Below, one piece after another: positions 23,210 through 36,200 of a stretch of 64,000 nt of DNA; positions within the stretch are counted from its first letter, which is position 1, and each line of letters starts with the position of its first letter. The stretch is taken from contig CM039126.1 of the NCBI GenBank assembly GCA_022036555.1, positions 12,659,591 to 12,723,590 on the forward strand. Direction: 5' to 3'. The notes below the pieces were generated by a model. The model was given only the letters and a program-made list of their open reading frames with translations. It was not told where the DNA came from and ran no database searches. Both the position numbers and the translations under genes were made by a program. This stretch comes from Microstegium vimineum. Its lineage: Eukaryota; Streptophyta; Magnoliopsida; Poales; Poaceae.

Positions 23210-24622
23210 TTAAGCATGATGACCATGTCTTGCTTGGTAATCTACAAACATAGCGTTAGCTTTCATGTCTCTAAAATTATTCCAGATATTTGATGATTGT
23301 ACATCTGTAATTGAACTCGTTTCACTATGAATATCAGTAGGTTCAAGAGATATCACTTGATCAACTTGTTGCATAATAAGGACATCCATGTCTCGTTGCT
23401 ATCACTCAAAAAGTTATGCAATATGCAACAAGCATTGATTATCCTAATCTGCACATATATAGTACAAATGAGTTGCTTATTAGAACAATCGTGAGTTGCT
23501 TAACTAATGAGTTTGCTGCTAATTCCGATTACCTATTTTTTTAAGTCAAAGTATGAGTTGCTTCTTAGGATTGCCCACCTCATCTTCAACAACTTAAATG
23601 TCCTCTCTATCACATTTCTAGCTGATGAATGTCACAAAGTGAATAGTTCTTTGGCAGTGGATGGGTTATGCCCTTGAGCAGCCCACTCTTTCAAATGATA
23701 CCGAGTGGATCGATATGGAGCAAGAAAGCCTGGCCCATTTGTATACCCAACATCTACTAGATAATGTTTCCCTATTATTTAAAAAGTAGTCATCATTAGA
23801 TTTTGATTCCTATAGTGGCAACTCTTTTCTAGTGTTAGGATGTAGTTATTTACCATTTGGGACAAAGAATGCATCATCTCGTGACATTGCATCGCATAGC
23901 ACGCGTGAATCTGACGATGATCCTTCCCATGCCGCTAAGACGTAGATAAATTTCATTTGTCGGTCACAAACTCCCAAAACATTGGTGGTGATATGTTGTT
24001 TTCTATTTCTATATCTTCCTTGGTCAGCCAACAGAACAAAAACATCAATGTGTGTCCCATCTAGAGCTCCAAGACAGTCTTCAAACCACTTCCACTTAGA
24101 ATCTTTGGGTTGTATGGCTGATGGGTTTGGAAGCTTAATAAACTCATGGCTTAATGATAAAATGCATTGCAACACCGCATTAAAATGATGACTAATAGGC
24201 TCAAGCATCCACCCATATGTGCTATGGATTACCCTCATCTTGATGGAATGACCAACTATAATAAAAAATATTGCCACCTTTTCTTCTATTGACACATTCA
24301 AGGTATCACACATGTCACACCTCTCACGTAAGATGGCACAAAGTTTAGAAAATGATATCTTAGTTAAGCGGAAACTATCATAGCATTTCACATATAAGCC
24401 TTGGTATAGATTCCTAAGCATTTGTTTCTTTGTTCTAACAACACTCTTAGCCTCTTCATCGGCATGGACAATATATCTAGGTCTTTTTCGATGATACCAA
24501 TATGCTATCATGGTCATCAAATTGACAAAAAGTACAACAGCTACTCTCTTTCTCTTCTTCCTTTGTTTTTGCATCATTTCTTCGACATTTGTGTTAACAG
24601 TTTCTAAATTACTGTCAGGCAT
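23210..24622 (-). pseudogene. PIF/Harbinger DDE transposase, nearly intact
   Basis: Exon 1 (24622-23854) encodes a helix-turn-helix-like N-terminus and the DDE core start: LGALDGTHIDV, DQGRYRNRKQ, TTNVLGVCDRQMKFIYVLA, WEGSSSDSRVL. A GTAAAT..AATAG intron (23853-23772) leads to exon 2 from 23771 with VDVGYTNGPGFLAPYRSTRYHL and the RNVIERTF glutamate. A third segment near 23450 carries IRIINACCILHNF, and the C-terminus ends HHA then TAA (23210-23212). Two defects are visible. TGA at 23632-23634 replaces the Arg codon of the conserved N-L-R-H block (CGA to TGA). A frameshift lies near 23400. Catalytic D, D and E positions are still present in their frames. Confidence 0.85.
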
Positions 24623-24683
24623 CTAAATCACAAATATGCAAAAGTAATGCCTTAGCACAAAGGAAAAGGGTTGTATTCTAAAG

Positions 24684-25966
24684 TGAAAGTGCAATCAAGC
24701 CTTAAGTGGGTTTTGGTGACATGACAACGCAATTAGAGGACTAATGAGACTCTTCAAGTATGACAAGCAGGTGAAATGAAAGGAGGTTGATGAACAGGTT
24801 GGCGGACCCCTCCAATTACAAAAGTGCATGACAACAAGCTCAAAGGGATGTTTAATTCATTTTATATTTCGAAATTGAGTTAGGTATGTCATACTATTAA
24901 GAGGGATTCAACACGCATGCCAACAAGTGAACCAAATGTTATATCTCTACACTCAGCAAACACCTCCACATATATCTTTGGCACAGCAGCCAGCTTTTCA
25001 TATCCTTTATCTCTGCTGTCTATGTCAGGCCGGTAGTGCCGGGCAGTCCGGCACTGCCGCGCCTCCTGGCAGGCACTGACGCGACTTGTTTTGCCCGTTG
25101 GACAGTGAAGGGGTATTTATTATCCCCTCACTTCCCCCAACGGCTAGTTGAGCCATTCTCTCATTATCATTTCGCAGAAACAGAAAGGGAAGCTCCCTTC
25201 TTGCTCCTCATTCTCCCTTGGTGTTCCAACTCTCTCCTCCATTGATTTCCAATCAACCTTTGAGAGATTGAGCCTCCAAGCTTGAGAAGAAGCTTCTCTC
25301 TCGGATCTTCACTCCTACAAGCATTTGGTTTGCGTGGTGGCCGGTGGTTTGAGTTTGTTACTTTTGGAGCTTTGCTCCTAGCCGGCTAGGCGTCGCCCTT
25401 GAACTTGCCTCCTTCGTGTGGCAGCCTAGGGAGGTTTGTAACACCCCATATTGCTAATACATTTCCCCTCATCTCAAGAGTTCACTCTCTTGACTTGAGA
25501 CCGAGGAAAAAGCAAGTCTTTGTGGCAAGCTTGAGCCTTGTGTGGCGTACCTCAACAACGTAGACGTAGGCAAGCCTTGGTGGCGAGCTGAACCACGGGT
25601 CAAATCTTGTGTCTCCTTGTGATTGTCTCTCTACTTTGATATATATTGTTTACAAGGTGATTTCTAGGGTTTGGACCCGATCTACTTGGTGGGTGTGTTG
25701 CTACCACTTTCAAGTGGTGCTAGAGGTTCCTTACACCTTTAGGAAGGTTTTGATTCAAACACAATTTCCATTCTCATTATATATTTTGAATTGTGTAAGG
25801 TTCTGTCCAGGTGACCAGCACTGCCGTCCTAGAGAGCAGCAGTGCCGGGCACCTACGGCAGTGCCGGGCTAAAGGCCGGCAGTGCCGGGCCTGACTGACA
25901 GAAGCTGTGAAATTTCATTTTAAACAGGTCTATTCAACCCCCTTCTAGACTATTCAGGTCCTTACA
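24684..25966. mobile_element. Third solo LTR (copia-like), 1283 bp, inside Harbinger
   Basis: It starts TGAAAGTGCAATCAAGCC and ends CCCCCTTCTAGACT..GGTCCTTACA, the boundary style of grass copia LTRs that precede an initiator-Met primer site. Flanks TAAAG (24679-24683) and TAAAA (25967-25971) match at four of five. The motif GGCAGTGCCGGGC and its inverse recur at 25030-25060 and 25815-25890. Open frames inside are not recognised. Confidence 0.65.
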
Positions 25967-26439
25967 TAAAATTACTGAAAGACTGAAACAATGAATTAGT
26001 TACTACAATTCTATAACTCCATAAATTAAAGTCTGGTAGTTAAATTTATTAAACTCTGTAAATTAAAGGCTGAAACAATATACAAGGATAGATTGTGAAA
26101 TTGGTAGCAGTTCAAGTCTGGCAGCTATTGTGAAATTAAAGCACACAACTAAGCTACTGGAACTTTGTAAAATGATTGCGATTGTATACCTAACATAACT
26201 CTATAAATTATGCACCGACAGAATTGATAAACCATAACAAAAAAGAGATAAATTATAGTAGTAACATTAATTAAATTAAACTACTACAGTACATTCATCT
26301 CCAAGTATAGTAGAGGAATAGGCAATCAGTAAATTAAACCGCTAGTGAACATGCATGCATGCATGGACCCAGATTAAATCAGGGCCGTGACGACGTGCTG
26401 TAGTAAGTTATTAGTACAGTCATCAATCTAGTGTTTGTG

Positions 26440-26440
<1 letters not shown>

Positions 26441-26487
<47 letters not shown>

Positions 26488-26505
26488 TATATATATATAT
26501 ATATA
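26441..26505. repeat. (AT)n microsatellite
   Basis: About 65 bp of almost pure AT dinucleotide with one AAA interruption, inside the Harbinger element upstream of its transposase. Confidence 0.95.
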
Positions 26506-27839
26506 TTTGGTAATATACTTGTGCATACTTATTTATTATATCAAGACCAGATCGACTTGCTACATTTTTACTACTCAAACTAAGTAATTTTTACTACTAA
26601 TAACCAAATAGTTATTATTAGTACAATAGAGATTGTGACATCGATGCATGCATTTTGAGTATCAAGAATAAACATATCAGCAAAAATGTTCTAAAAACAA
26701 AACAAAAGGTAGGCATAGACATGGCTAGGCAACAAAAGACTCCAAAATTGTCCACCGGCTCATGCAAAATTCTGAATCTTAGTATCCTATATTACAGTAC
26801 ACATACCAAGACATGGAAAAAATAAACATAATACCTTTGAGATCTACTGGCATCCCACCTCATAAGATGAGGTCCGTCCTTCTCTCCGTTCACAACCAAA
26901 TCGACGGGCAACACGACCTAGCACTGCATTTCACAAACCATCTCCATCAGATCAATCAAATGCTATCACAAAACCATATCAATCAAATGAGGAGCGAGAG
27001 ATAACAAGATAGGTCTGAATGGCCTCCTTACCAACTTCCGCGGCGAGGCAAAGGGCTCACGGTGGTGGTGAAGAGGGAGGATCGTAGACCGAGCGGCGAA
27101 AACAGTGCTTAGGGTTTCGCGGTGGTGTGAAGGCACATGGCACAGAGGTTGTAGCAAAGGGGCTCAAAGGGCAAGGCAAGGGGCGGCGACTCAGCTAGCA
27201 GGCACAACAAGGACGGGTCGACAGCAAAACAACGGGGCAACGACCGAAAGATGCCCTTGCGGAGCAGGAGACCGTGAGCAGACAGGATGGGTGGTGGAGG
27301 ATTGGTCCACAAGGGGAAGGAGGAGATGGGATGGAGGTCGAGAATGCGACCACTGGAGTCACAATCAACTAAACCCTAGCCGTCGCCATGGCATCATCGA
27401 GGGAGGCGAGAGGAGGGAGGCGTCGGGATTGATCGGGGGAGGAAGACGAGTCGGGAGGAGACAATCATCGCTCGGAATTCCCTTTTCCATTTGAGAGGCC
27501 GAGAATCTAATGTAGCTGTTCAATTCGGGCTGTGAAAACAACCAGAAAGTCCTTTTCCGATTCCATGGACAGCCAAACAGGCCTAGCAGGAAACTGATTC
27601 CAATTCAGCCCAACTCCATACAACCAAACAGGCCCTAAAAGACTTGGGAGCTCGATCCCTCTCTTGACCGCTTGTACCCCTACTACGAGCACCCCAGTGC
27701 AGAGTAACATGAGTCTCGCAATCCACTAGACATAGGGTGTTGTTTCCTAAACCAGTATATATCCTTGTGTCTACTTTGTGCAACCATCCGATTCTAGACA
27801 CACAATACAAATTTACTCATCTGAAACACCGAGAGTGTT

Positions 27840-28483
27840 TAACTCCATCGCTCATGGTATCTCGCCGGGATATGATGTTGGACGTGTAATGAAAACTTAT
27901 GATTTCTTCTTAATGAAACATGTGCTACACACATCCTAGAAAAAAGAATAAGATCACACTTAGTAAAAAATAGGTTTTATAGACAATTACACGATTTGGA
28001 TCATCATGGTGAGAAACATATAGGAGCAAGCAACCAGAAAGTGATTGCACCAGAAGTAAGGGATGATGATGATTGCAATCTTGTCATTATGTATGATGGT
28101 ATGGAAAATGACGTTGCACTGAGGTGGTGGTGGCGGCGAAGGCTGCAGTGGGGAGGATGACGGTGAAGACAAGGGAGAAGAGAAAGAATACGAGTTCTTA
28201 GAGGACACGTTGCGCCACTCAAAAACAGAATGGGAAAGGGCTGATTAATTTTGAGACTTTAAAGAAGACAAGACAAATGGAATTTGTTGACGGATGCAAA
28301 GGAAAAGACCAAAGAACCTGAATTACATCTCACCTAATTTCGATCGGACTCCTCACGAGAAGGATGTGCCGTTGAATTATGAATTCCTTCTAACTGTAAT
28401 TTGGTTTCTTACTTACGAATTATCTATTTCCATGTAATGCTATGAGGAATTCAAATTCATCAATATCTAAAGTCCGAATGATT
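27840..28483. other. Unassigned sequence next to the nest
   Basis: This is the right-hand continuation of the target site of the first solo LTR. GA/CT-rich patches near 28110-28190 give chance frames. No gene recognised. Confidence 0.3.
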
Positions 28484-28498
28484 AAAAGTTGCAATTGC

Positions 28499-28783
28499 GA
28501 ACTGAGCATAACTCGGTTGGTTGGGTTCCTTATGATAAAATCTATCCACCCCCAGTCAAATCTTATATTCGGGTGCTCGTATATTCTTGGATTTATTCCA
28601 GTAACGTTGTTATTCTTTCAGTGGTAGGCGACGTGTCCGTCAATAACGAGACATCTGTATTGACTTCGTCATTCTGAGATTTGCCGGTTTAACTCGTAGG
28701 GGTAGGGTGTGTGTGCGCGTGCGCTCATAGGAGTGAGTGTGCGCTGTGTATGTGAGTGTTTGCGTCTGTAACTGGCTCTCACA
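28499..28783 (+). mobile_element. tRNA-derived SINE with 15-bp target duplication
   Basis: The 285-bp body is flanked by identical AAAAGTTGCAATTGC at 28484-28498 and 28784-28798. The 5' end has a pol III A-box-like TAACTCGGTTGG and a degenerate B-box-like AGTCAAATC about 40 bp on. The 3' part has the GT-rich tail (GGGTAGGGTGTGTGTGCGCG..GCGTCTGTA) of a SINE family I recall from many grass genomes. The long perfect duplication is the signature of LINE-mediated target-primed insertion. Confidence 0.85.
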
Positions 28784-28863
28784 AAAAGTTGCAATTGCTA
28801 AAATATGGTACTAGAAGGGCGAGAAACATGTCTTACTACAGTTTACTAGACGTCCTTTAATAA

Positions 28864-29052
28864 GGGGTGGGGTGTTTGGATCCTATATACCAATTAGAAA
28901 ACCTAAAAGTAGATAATTTGAGGCTAATAAGAGCTGATGAGGGCTAATTAATGGTTAGAGTCTATTAACCCTTTTTAGCTCATAATTAACTCACGTTTAA
29001 TATATTTTCACGACGATGTGCTAATTTTTAGCCACGTGATCTAAACAAACTC
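28864..29052. mobile_element. Tourist-like MITE, 189 bp
   Basis: It starts GGGGTGGGGTGTTTGGATCC and ends GTGATCTAAACAAACTC. TAA flanks both sides (28861-28863 and 29053-29055), as for PIF/Harbinger-mobilised Tourist elements. The inverted ends match imperfectly. Confidence 0.65.
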
Positions 29053-29907
29053 TAAGTCTTGCGGTATGTATATTACGTCGCTACTCGCCACATATCTCTT
29101 ATTATATGTCAATATTAATGGATTTATTTATTTATTTTTTGATAGTGCTACATTATCTATAGTGATTTGAGTTGACGAATTAAACAAGTTTGATGTTTCT
29201 TAGAGTGATTATTTTGATGTTATTATTTTTGTTTTAAAAATTAGGTATTTCTATCATTCTTTTCATCTCTTTTGTTCTTTTTTATTATTGCCTACCAAAT
29301 ATCACGTTGATCCTACATGCACCCTGTAATTAGATAATTTATAGTTTATAGTTAGTAAAAAATAGCTAATTTATAGTTATTGCTTTGTGTGTTTGCTCTC
29401 CCTGAATTGATCTCCAATAATATACTGTTTAGGATTATTCTTCAAGTTATGTTATTATCGTGATTCGTTTTGGATTAAGAATTGGATTGATCAGATAAAG
29501 ATTAGAGATCTATAACTAATTAATTTTTTTATCTTTTCCCTATAATATTTGTTGTTCTTTTTATAATTTTCAGATTTCTTTCGTATAATCTTGGCTCGGC
29601 CCCTGTTCATATATGTATATATGCTAATGGGTTGGGTTTCTACTTTCTAGTTAGTGCATTTTGGGTGGGTGGAAATGTATTATTTATCTAGTGAGTTGGG
29701 TTGAGTCGAATTTAACAGATAACTGGGTGGATGAGTTGGTATCGTTTTTTTTTGGAGGGGGGAGGGGCAAATGAGTTGAACGCATGGATTGATGTTATAT
29801 TTATTTTATATATATATAGGTATGTGTGTGTGTGCGCGCGTTTAACTTTTGATGTCCGACCCATGCATAGATTTTGCTATACTAACCGGGATATATTAGT
29901 TTTATGA

Positions 29908-30240
29908 TATTTTAAATCTTATCTAATAAATTTTAGTTAATTTCAATAAAATTTTAAGATGTAAACGTAAACTTTTATCTCTATGGTTTGACTTATGATG
30001 TGGAGCCCAAATACTAATATAGTTGTGTCAATTGGCATGTAAGTATATGCTTGCTAATTTCAATAAAATTTAAGAGTATACACACAAACTTTTTTTCTAA
30101 GGTTCGACTTTGATGTAGGGCTCACATATTGATATTGATATGACAGTACCAATTGTCATGAAGTAGTTGTTTGCTACGTTAAATCATCTACAATAAATTC
30201 TAGTTAATTTTGATAAAATTTTATAATGTAAACATGATTT
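29908..30240. repeat. Degenerate ~120-150-bp tandem repeat
   Basis: The segment AATTT(C/T)(A/G)ATAAAATTT followed by A-rich sequence, a GGTT(T/C)GACTT..GATGT block and an AATTG(G/T)CATG block starts at 29939 and 30056. A partial third copy begins at 30206. Confidence 0.6.
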
Positions 30241-30400
30241 TAAATCCAAGTTCTAACTTTTAAGGATAATGTTACGGTACAAATTTTATTTTCTAAAAGG
30301 TAATACCTAAGATGAATCCTAGCCATTGATTTTCTAGATTTTTTATATTAATAAATTAATTAATCTAAGAAAAAAAAGAAACATTGTTACGTTACCTAAT

Positions 30401-30470
30401 CACGGGAGATGGCACACGGCTCCTTCCATTTTGGTAACCACGGGAGATGGCACACGGCTCCTTCCATTTT
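30401..30470. repeat. 38-bp tandem duplication
   Basis: CACGGGAGATGGCACACGGC followed by TCCTTCCATTTT occurs at 30401-30432 and again at 30439-30470, separated by GGTAAC. The two copies are identical, so the duplication is young or a slippage product. Confidence 0.9.
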
Positions 30471-33272
30471 TTACATCGATTGCTTTGTCCTTTGCACTTT
30501 ATATTAATTGACCCATGTACTTTAGCGATATAAAAATATATGTTACAACATACGATTTAAACTATATTACGTAATTCAGTAGCTTTCTAATAAATTATAT
30601 ATATAGTTGTTACGTATATTAAATATGTAAAGTGACTACATAAAGTTTCGTATGCACGCAAAATTTCTTCTAACCTTAAATTTTTTTTTCTAATTTGAAC
30701 ATGTACATTGGATACACATAAATATAAATTCGAACTATCAATATCGGTATTGAACGACTTTGAATTAAAATAGCGTAAATCACTAATTTTGGCACACATC
30801 AATCAAATCTAGAAAGATTTTTTATATCTAAACTTTCCTTGTTTGTCTTATTTTACAAAATAAAAAATTAAATAAATATATATTACATATATTACTTTCT
30901 ATGTGGTAATAGATGATCGTTACCGTTCGATCAAAATAAATGAACGGTTCATAGTTATTTAGAGTTACCACAGTAAAACCCAATTTTTAATATGAACGCA
31001 TATGTCCTATGCAAGTTTATATATAGATATATACATTTATGCAAATTCATATGCTCTTATAAAAACTCGGATGAAACCTGTTTTTGTTTCTATCTCTTTC
31101 TTCATAACTCTAATGTATGCCTTCAGTTCTATGATTCTATCTCTATGGTATCTCATTAATCAAGAATAAAACTAGCACTAGGATTTGACCTTAAAGATGA
31201 AATGTCGACACTCTCCAAGAAAAGCATTACTTTCTGGAAATTTAGTAGAATTTTTTTCCAGGTGCAACATAGCAGAAACTTATCAACCCCGGATCAGATG
31301 CCATTTGCAGACATGGAGCGCTTACTTTAGTCGATAAAGATCACGATAAGTGAGATGACAAAGCAGGGACAGCATCGCGCATACTTTCCCAGAACGGTCT
31401 CTCCAGGTGCTGGCCGACGTGGAGATCACTTCACTGAGATGGATCCTCTGTCTGGCCTCCTCTTTTGTCTGTCCTGAAACGTGTGTGGTTGGTGGAGAAT
31501 TTCGTGGAACCCTGCAATTTTGTTTTCATCATAGCACAGACACATATATTCACATAGTTATTTACAAATGAACGAACAGACACAGACCCTATTGGTATAA
31601 GAGCAATGGGCCGGCACATGTTAAGCTTAACAAAGTTACCATAGTACAGAAAAAAAAAACCGGTTGAATTCAGAAAATATGAGTTTTGAATAGAGCAACC
31701 ACAATATTATATTTATATTATTCAAAAGTGTGTATGGATATCAAGCCAGGTACACTTTTTCAACCTTTTCCTGAAATTGACGTAATCTTATTTATTGTGG
31801 TCTCATGAATTGTTTGAGATTGAAGTTCAAGCCGAGCTTAACGAACCGAGCCAAAGCGAAAGTCATTCAAAATCAACTCAATTTATTCGACAAGAACAAC
31901 AAATTCAATCTGAGCATTTTGAATGGAGCCACTGAGCTGGCTCAATAAGCTTTTTGTCCAGCCCAAGGAAGAGTAGTCTATAGAAATTAAAATCATACTC
32001 ACCAACTAGCTAAAATAATGAGACCAGTTCATAGAATAGATCATAGTAAAAGATACCTAAAATTTTTGAACGGTAATGTCCTGGCAGGATGGTGGAGTCT
32101 GGTTGGGGGTGAGGGCGGCTTTCCTCCTAGCAGCATCTAGGGGCAGTGTATCTCCAAACAGGAACGACATTGCCCGGGCATTCGTGTGGGGACGAAGGTG
32201 GCATATCTCTGGACATGGGCAGTGGCATGAGGCATCTGAGGATGGGGAAGATGAACAATGATGGGAAAATGATAAACCGAGGTATAGAATTGAAGGAGAG
32301 AGAAACAAGAGACGAGGGAGATGGTTGGATGTTTTTCTTTTTAATTTCTAATGACCTACTTTATAAACTACTTCTTAACTGAATATTGTGGAGAAAATAA
32401 TACCAACTAGTGTATGGTCTCATGTATATAGACTAATTGGTCTCTCTGTATATAAACTGTGATTGCCCTTACTACACATACATTAGCCACTTCAACCAAA
32501 AACTTAAGCTCAATAGTTAAGGTGGGTAATTCACTATACCTTAATATTGCTCCTAACATGGAGTCTGTCTCATCCTCCATTCTTTTGTTATTGTTGTTGC
32601 CTACGGGCATGTCTCATAGCTTTGATTGCCTTGTTGGTATGAATAAGTTTTGCTTTGCTCGTCCGTAAAAGTAGATCCTGCTCGCTTGTGCTAGGAATTT
32701 CCAGTTCGGATCCTCTCAAGTAACTATTAACAGTGTTAGTTAGAGAAAATCAGCTAATAGCTAATTGTTAGCTAGGTGATAGATAAGACACTAACTAGAC
32801 AATTAGATAACTAGACAATTAGATATGGATCTAAACTTTTGTTGAATCTGTATCCCTGCCAAGTGGATCCTAAATTAGGGACTAGTAGAAATTAAAAGAA
32901 TGTATTTTACTGCATTGGATAGACACTGCAGCATATACATTCACCGACAGGCGACAACTGACACTTGCATGCAGTGATGCAGTTCTAAATTCCTGAGTCC
33001 AGCAAGAGGAAACCAAAGTCGCACGCGCGCCGCGCATGACGGAGATCGACCGCGGCTCGCCGGGCCCGGCTCCCTCTGTTCCCTTCCTCTGCTCGGATCC
33101 GCTGAGCTCAGGCCGCACACACGAATAAAAAATTAACCTCTCTATCAAACTGCAGCTTAAACTAATCGCACGGCGATCGCAGGATCCGACGAGCCACCCT
33201 CACCTGCATCTCGTGCTTCTCTGCTCGCTTCCCACCGAACCCCGCTAGTCGAGATCCAAATCGAGCGCCGGA

Positions 33273-36200
33273 ATGCCCGAGGCGGCGGCGCCCCCGCCGC
33301 TGCCGCTCCTGGCGGCGGCGAACTCTCCGGCGGCCGTCGCGCTTCCGCGGGCGAGGCGGCGGCAGCAGCAGCGGAGGGGGTGGCGGCGCCCGCGCAGGTT
33401 GCTGGTCTGGGGCGCCCTCGTGGCCTTCTTCTTCATCATGAACTGGTGGATGTTCTCCCGACTTCAGGACCCCTCGGCGCGCCCGCACTTCCGGCTGAGG
33501 CGCCACCCGCCCCGCGCGCCCGCCACTACAAATTCGTCGCTCTTGACTCTGGTAATGACGTGGTTGGCCTCCTTTAGTGACTGATGAGTGTCTAGTACGG
33601 AGTAGCTATCATCCTGTGAGGTTGATGTGATTAGTTTACTGGGGCGATTAATATAGGGTGATGAGTCCTTAGCTAGCAATTCAAAGGGTTAGCTAAGACA
33701 AGAGACTGGTTGTGCCATTTCTTACTCCCACTTCTCAATCTCCCCTGGTTTGTAAGTTATTTTGCTCTGGGGGAGAGCAGGAGTGTTCTTAAGCTGTGCT
33801 AATGTGTAGTCAACTAGCCATAAAAATACTGCTCAATTTTGTAATTCTGCATCTAGCTTTTAATTCCGGCTAAGTCTCGAGTAACATTAACAACATCTTC
33901 AAGGCATATTATTATATCGTGATGTTATCTTGCACCTAAAGCCATACTTGCTCCATTTTGAAGTGTTGGTCGTATTAGAATATAAAACAAAAGCTAAATA
34001 TTTTTTTGACCTTTGATTCTTCATAACATTGGCATGTTTAGGGAAGATGCATAAATAGATCCATACTTCACTTGTCTTTTAGTACTATCTGGGTTTATAG
34101 TAACTGATAATATACTGTACGATAAATTAATGGTCAAAGTATACCTTGAAAGACTTCCTCATATCCGAATTTGACTTATGAAAACAAATGGATAGAGTAC
34201 TGTATTATGATAATGTAATTCTTGGGTGCCATGGCAACCGTTGCCCGCTTTTGGTGTTTATGTATATTATTTCTAATGCATGGTCTATTACTGAAATGTT
34301 TTAAGGAAGAGGTGGCTGGTGCTGCTAAGGCGAAGAGGACACATAGACATAGGGTTATGCTCACCCGGTTGCTTGCTTTGGCAGGCCATGCTTTGGCAGA
34401 GGTAACATTCATAAATGCAGCTACATGCTCTTTACTAAACTGACTATATATTGCACGTACGTGCACATTGAAATATTTCATTTGTAATGACAATGTGTAA
34501 TGCTAATTACCTAGGCAGAGACCAGGCCTGAACCTAAGGATCTGTGGGAAGAGCCGATAAATGCTACTATGTGGAGACCGTGTTCTGAGCAAAGGGATTG
34601 GAAAGCCTCAGGTAGTTGCTGATTTATGTTTCTCGATGTTATCAGTGTGCATTTATCTTGATAGTGGCATTGGTTTATTTTCATGTTTCCAGCATATGTT
34701 TGATCCAGTGCCTTGTTTCTTTGACATCTATTCTTCGTAATTGAAGAGGGAACCAATGGCTACATCATGATCAGTGCGAATGGTGGCATAAACCAGCAAA
34801 GGGTTGCGGTGAGTAGTTCAGTAATCTACTAACATCCTTGTTGTTGCTGGCAATGTTACCAAATAAGCTTGGAGAAGTAATTCATTTTTTTTTTGCGTGA
34901 ATCGGTTTTGCAGTTATGCCATTGATTTCAATCTTGTTTTTCCTTCTTCTGTTTAACAGATTTGTAATGCAGTTACAATCTCGCGGTTGCTCAATGCAAC
35001 TCTTGTCCTCCCGAAATTCTTGTACAGTAATGTGTGGCTGGACAAAAGGTACACGTTTTTTTTAAAAAAAAGTACAACTGTCTTACGTTTAATGTTTCAG
35101 ATAGTTTATTTCAATAACTGATTATTATATTCTCCATAAATGACAAATTGAGTTCAATATCTTAGTCAGTTTGGCGATATATATCAGGAGGATTATTTTA
35201 TCAAATATATGAAATCTGATATTCAGATTGTAAAGGATCTTCCAGTAGAGCTGCAGTCATTAGACTTGGAGGCGATTGGTAGCCTTGTAAGTAATTAACC
35301 TCAGTTTTGTCAGTTATAGGAAGTACGTTGGTAGAAAGATGAATTTTGTGATTCATTATTGTTTTGTTTAACTTTGCAGGTTAATGATACAGATGTCATG
35401 AAAGAGGCAAAACCCAGTTTATATGTGAAAAAAATACTGCCAATTTTACTGAGAAACAGAGTTGTTCACTTTATAGGATTTGGCAATCGCTTATCTTTTG
35501 ACCCAATACCTTCTGACCTTCAGGTATTACTCCAACTAGTCATGTGACGTAAGTTCATTTTGGACACTGAAATGTTCTCTTTAACATCATTTGGGTTGCC
35601 AGTTTATTTGTGATATCTGTAGAATCTAATAAAATTGTGACAGTAGGAAAGTATTTTCTGAGACAAATATACTATGCAGTACCGTTATTGACCTAGTATT
35701 CATAAAGATATTGTTTGTCATAAGAAAATATTCAACTGCACCTGTTCTAGACTTTTAGTACACTCTTACTCCGTCCCAAAATAAGTTTCCAACTCGCATT
35801 TCGAGGAGTCAACCAATCTCAACTTTAATGAAGTTTATAGGAAATAGTATCAAAATTAAAATCCAAATAGGTTTACTAATTACTATGAAAATATATGACG
35901 TAATTAACTTAATGATGTTTATCCGGTATCACAAATATTAGTACTACTTTTTTGTATGTATTTGGACAAATTTGAGATTGTTTGACACCTGGAAATGTGA
36001 AATGGGGACTTATTTTGGGACGGAGGGAGTACGTTTTACTGGAGTTACCATATTATGCTGATTGCTACCAATACCATTTATCCGCATATCAGAGTTTGTT
36101 AATTTTCTTGAATTGTTTCCGGCTATGATGTGTTTACACTCTTACTGAGATAGGAAATTGTTATTTTAATATCATTGTTTAGAATCGTGTGGTACTCTAG

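Larger units (their letters stand above)
20599..27635 (-). mobile_element. PIF/Harbinger element, two genes, 7.0 kb
   Basis: Terminal repeats GGCCCCGTTTGG / CCAAACAGGCCC are flanked by TAA on both sides (20596-20598 and 27636-27638), the 3-bp duplication typical of PIF/Harbinger. Both element genes are on the minus strand: a DDE transposase (23210-24622) and a Myb/SANT-like ORF1 (21177-23070). Both contain nonsense changes and frameshifts, so this copy is not autonomous now. It landed inside the R/U5 part of the LTR at 18012-27834 and itself took up a solo LTR (24684-25966). The right 0.8 kb (26800-27490) is GC-rich and probably held promoter and leader. Confidence 0.85.
18012..27834. mobile_element. 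Solo LTR (gypsy type), host of a nested cluster
   Basis: It starts TGTCGGAGCCC at 18012 and ends AAACACCGAGA at 27834. GTGTT flanks it on both sides (18007-18011 and 27835-27839). Own sequence is 18012-18460, 19726-20598 and 27639-27834, about 1.5 kb; the rest is later insertions. A TATA box (CTATAAAAGGGG) lies at about 20488. The last 196 bp align with the end of the 5' LTR at 51384-52746 (TACGAGCAC.. GTGCA.AGTAA, GACGTAGGG-like, ACAATACAAATTTACT). It is therefore a relative of that element. No internal region, PBS or second LTR remains. Confidence 0.75.
29056..32999. other. AT-rich intergenic between SINE/MITE and fucosyltransferase
   Basis: No gene. It holds the tandem repeats at 29908-30240 and 30401-30470. 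Near 31255 a polypyrimidine tract ending CCAG precedes a short open segment (QVQHSRNLSTPDQMPF..) closed by TAG, which could be a terminal-exon relic. Nothing else recognised. Confidence 0.4.

Noticed and set aside
26441..26505. AT dinucleotide run as a replication or regulatory element
   Set aside because: Simple microsatellite with no associated motif.
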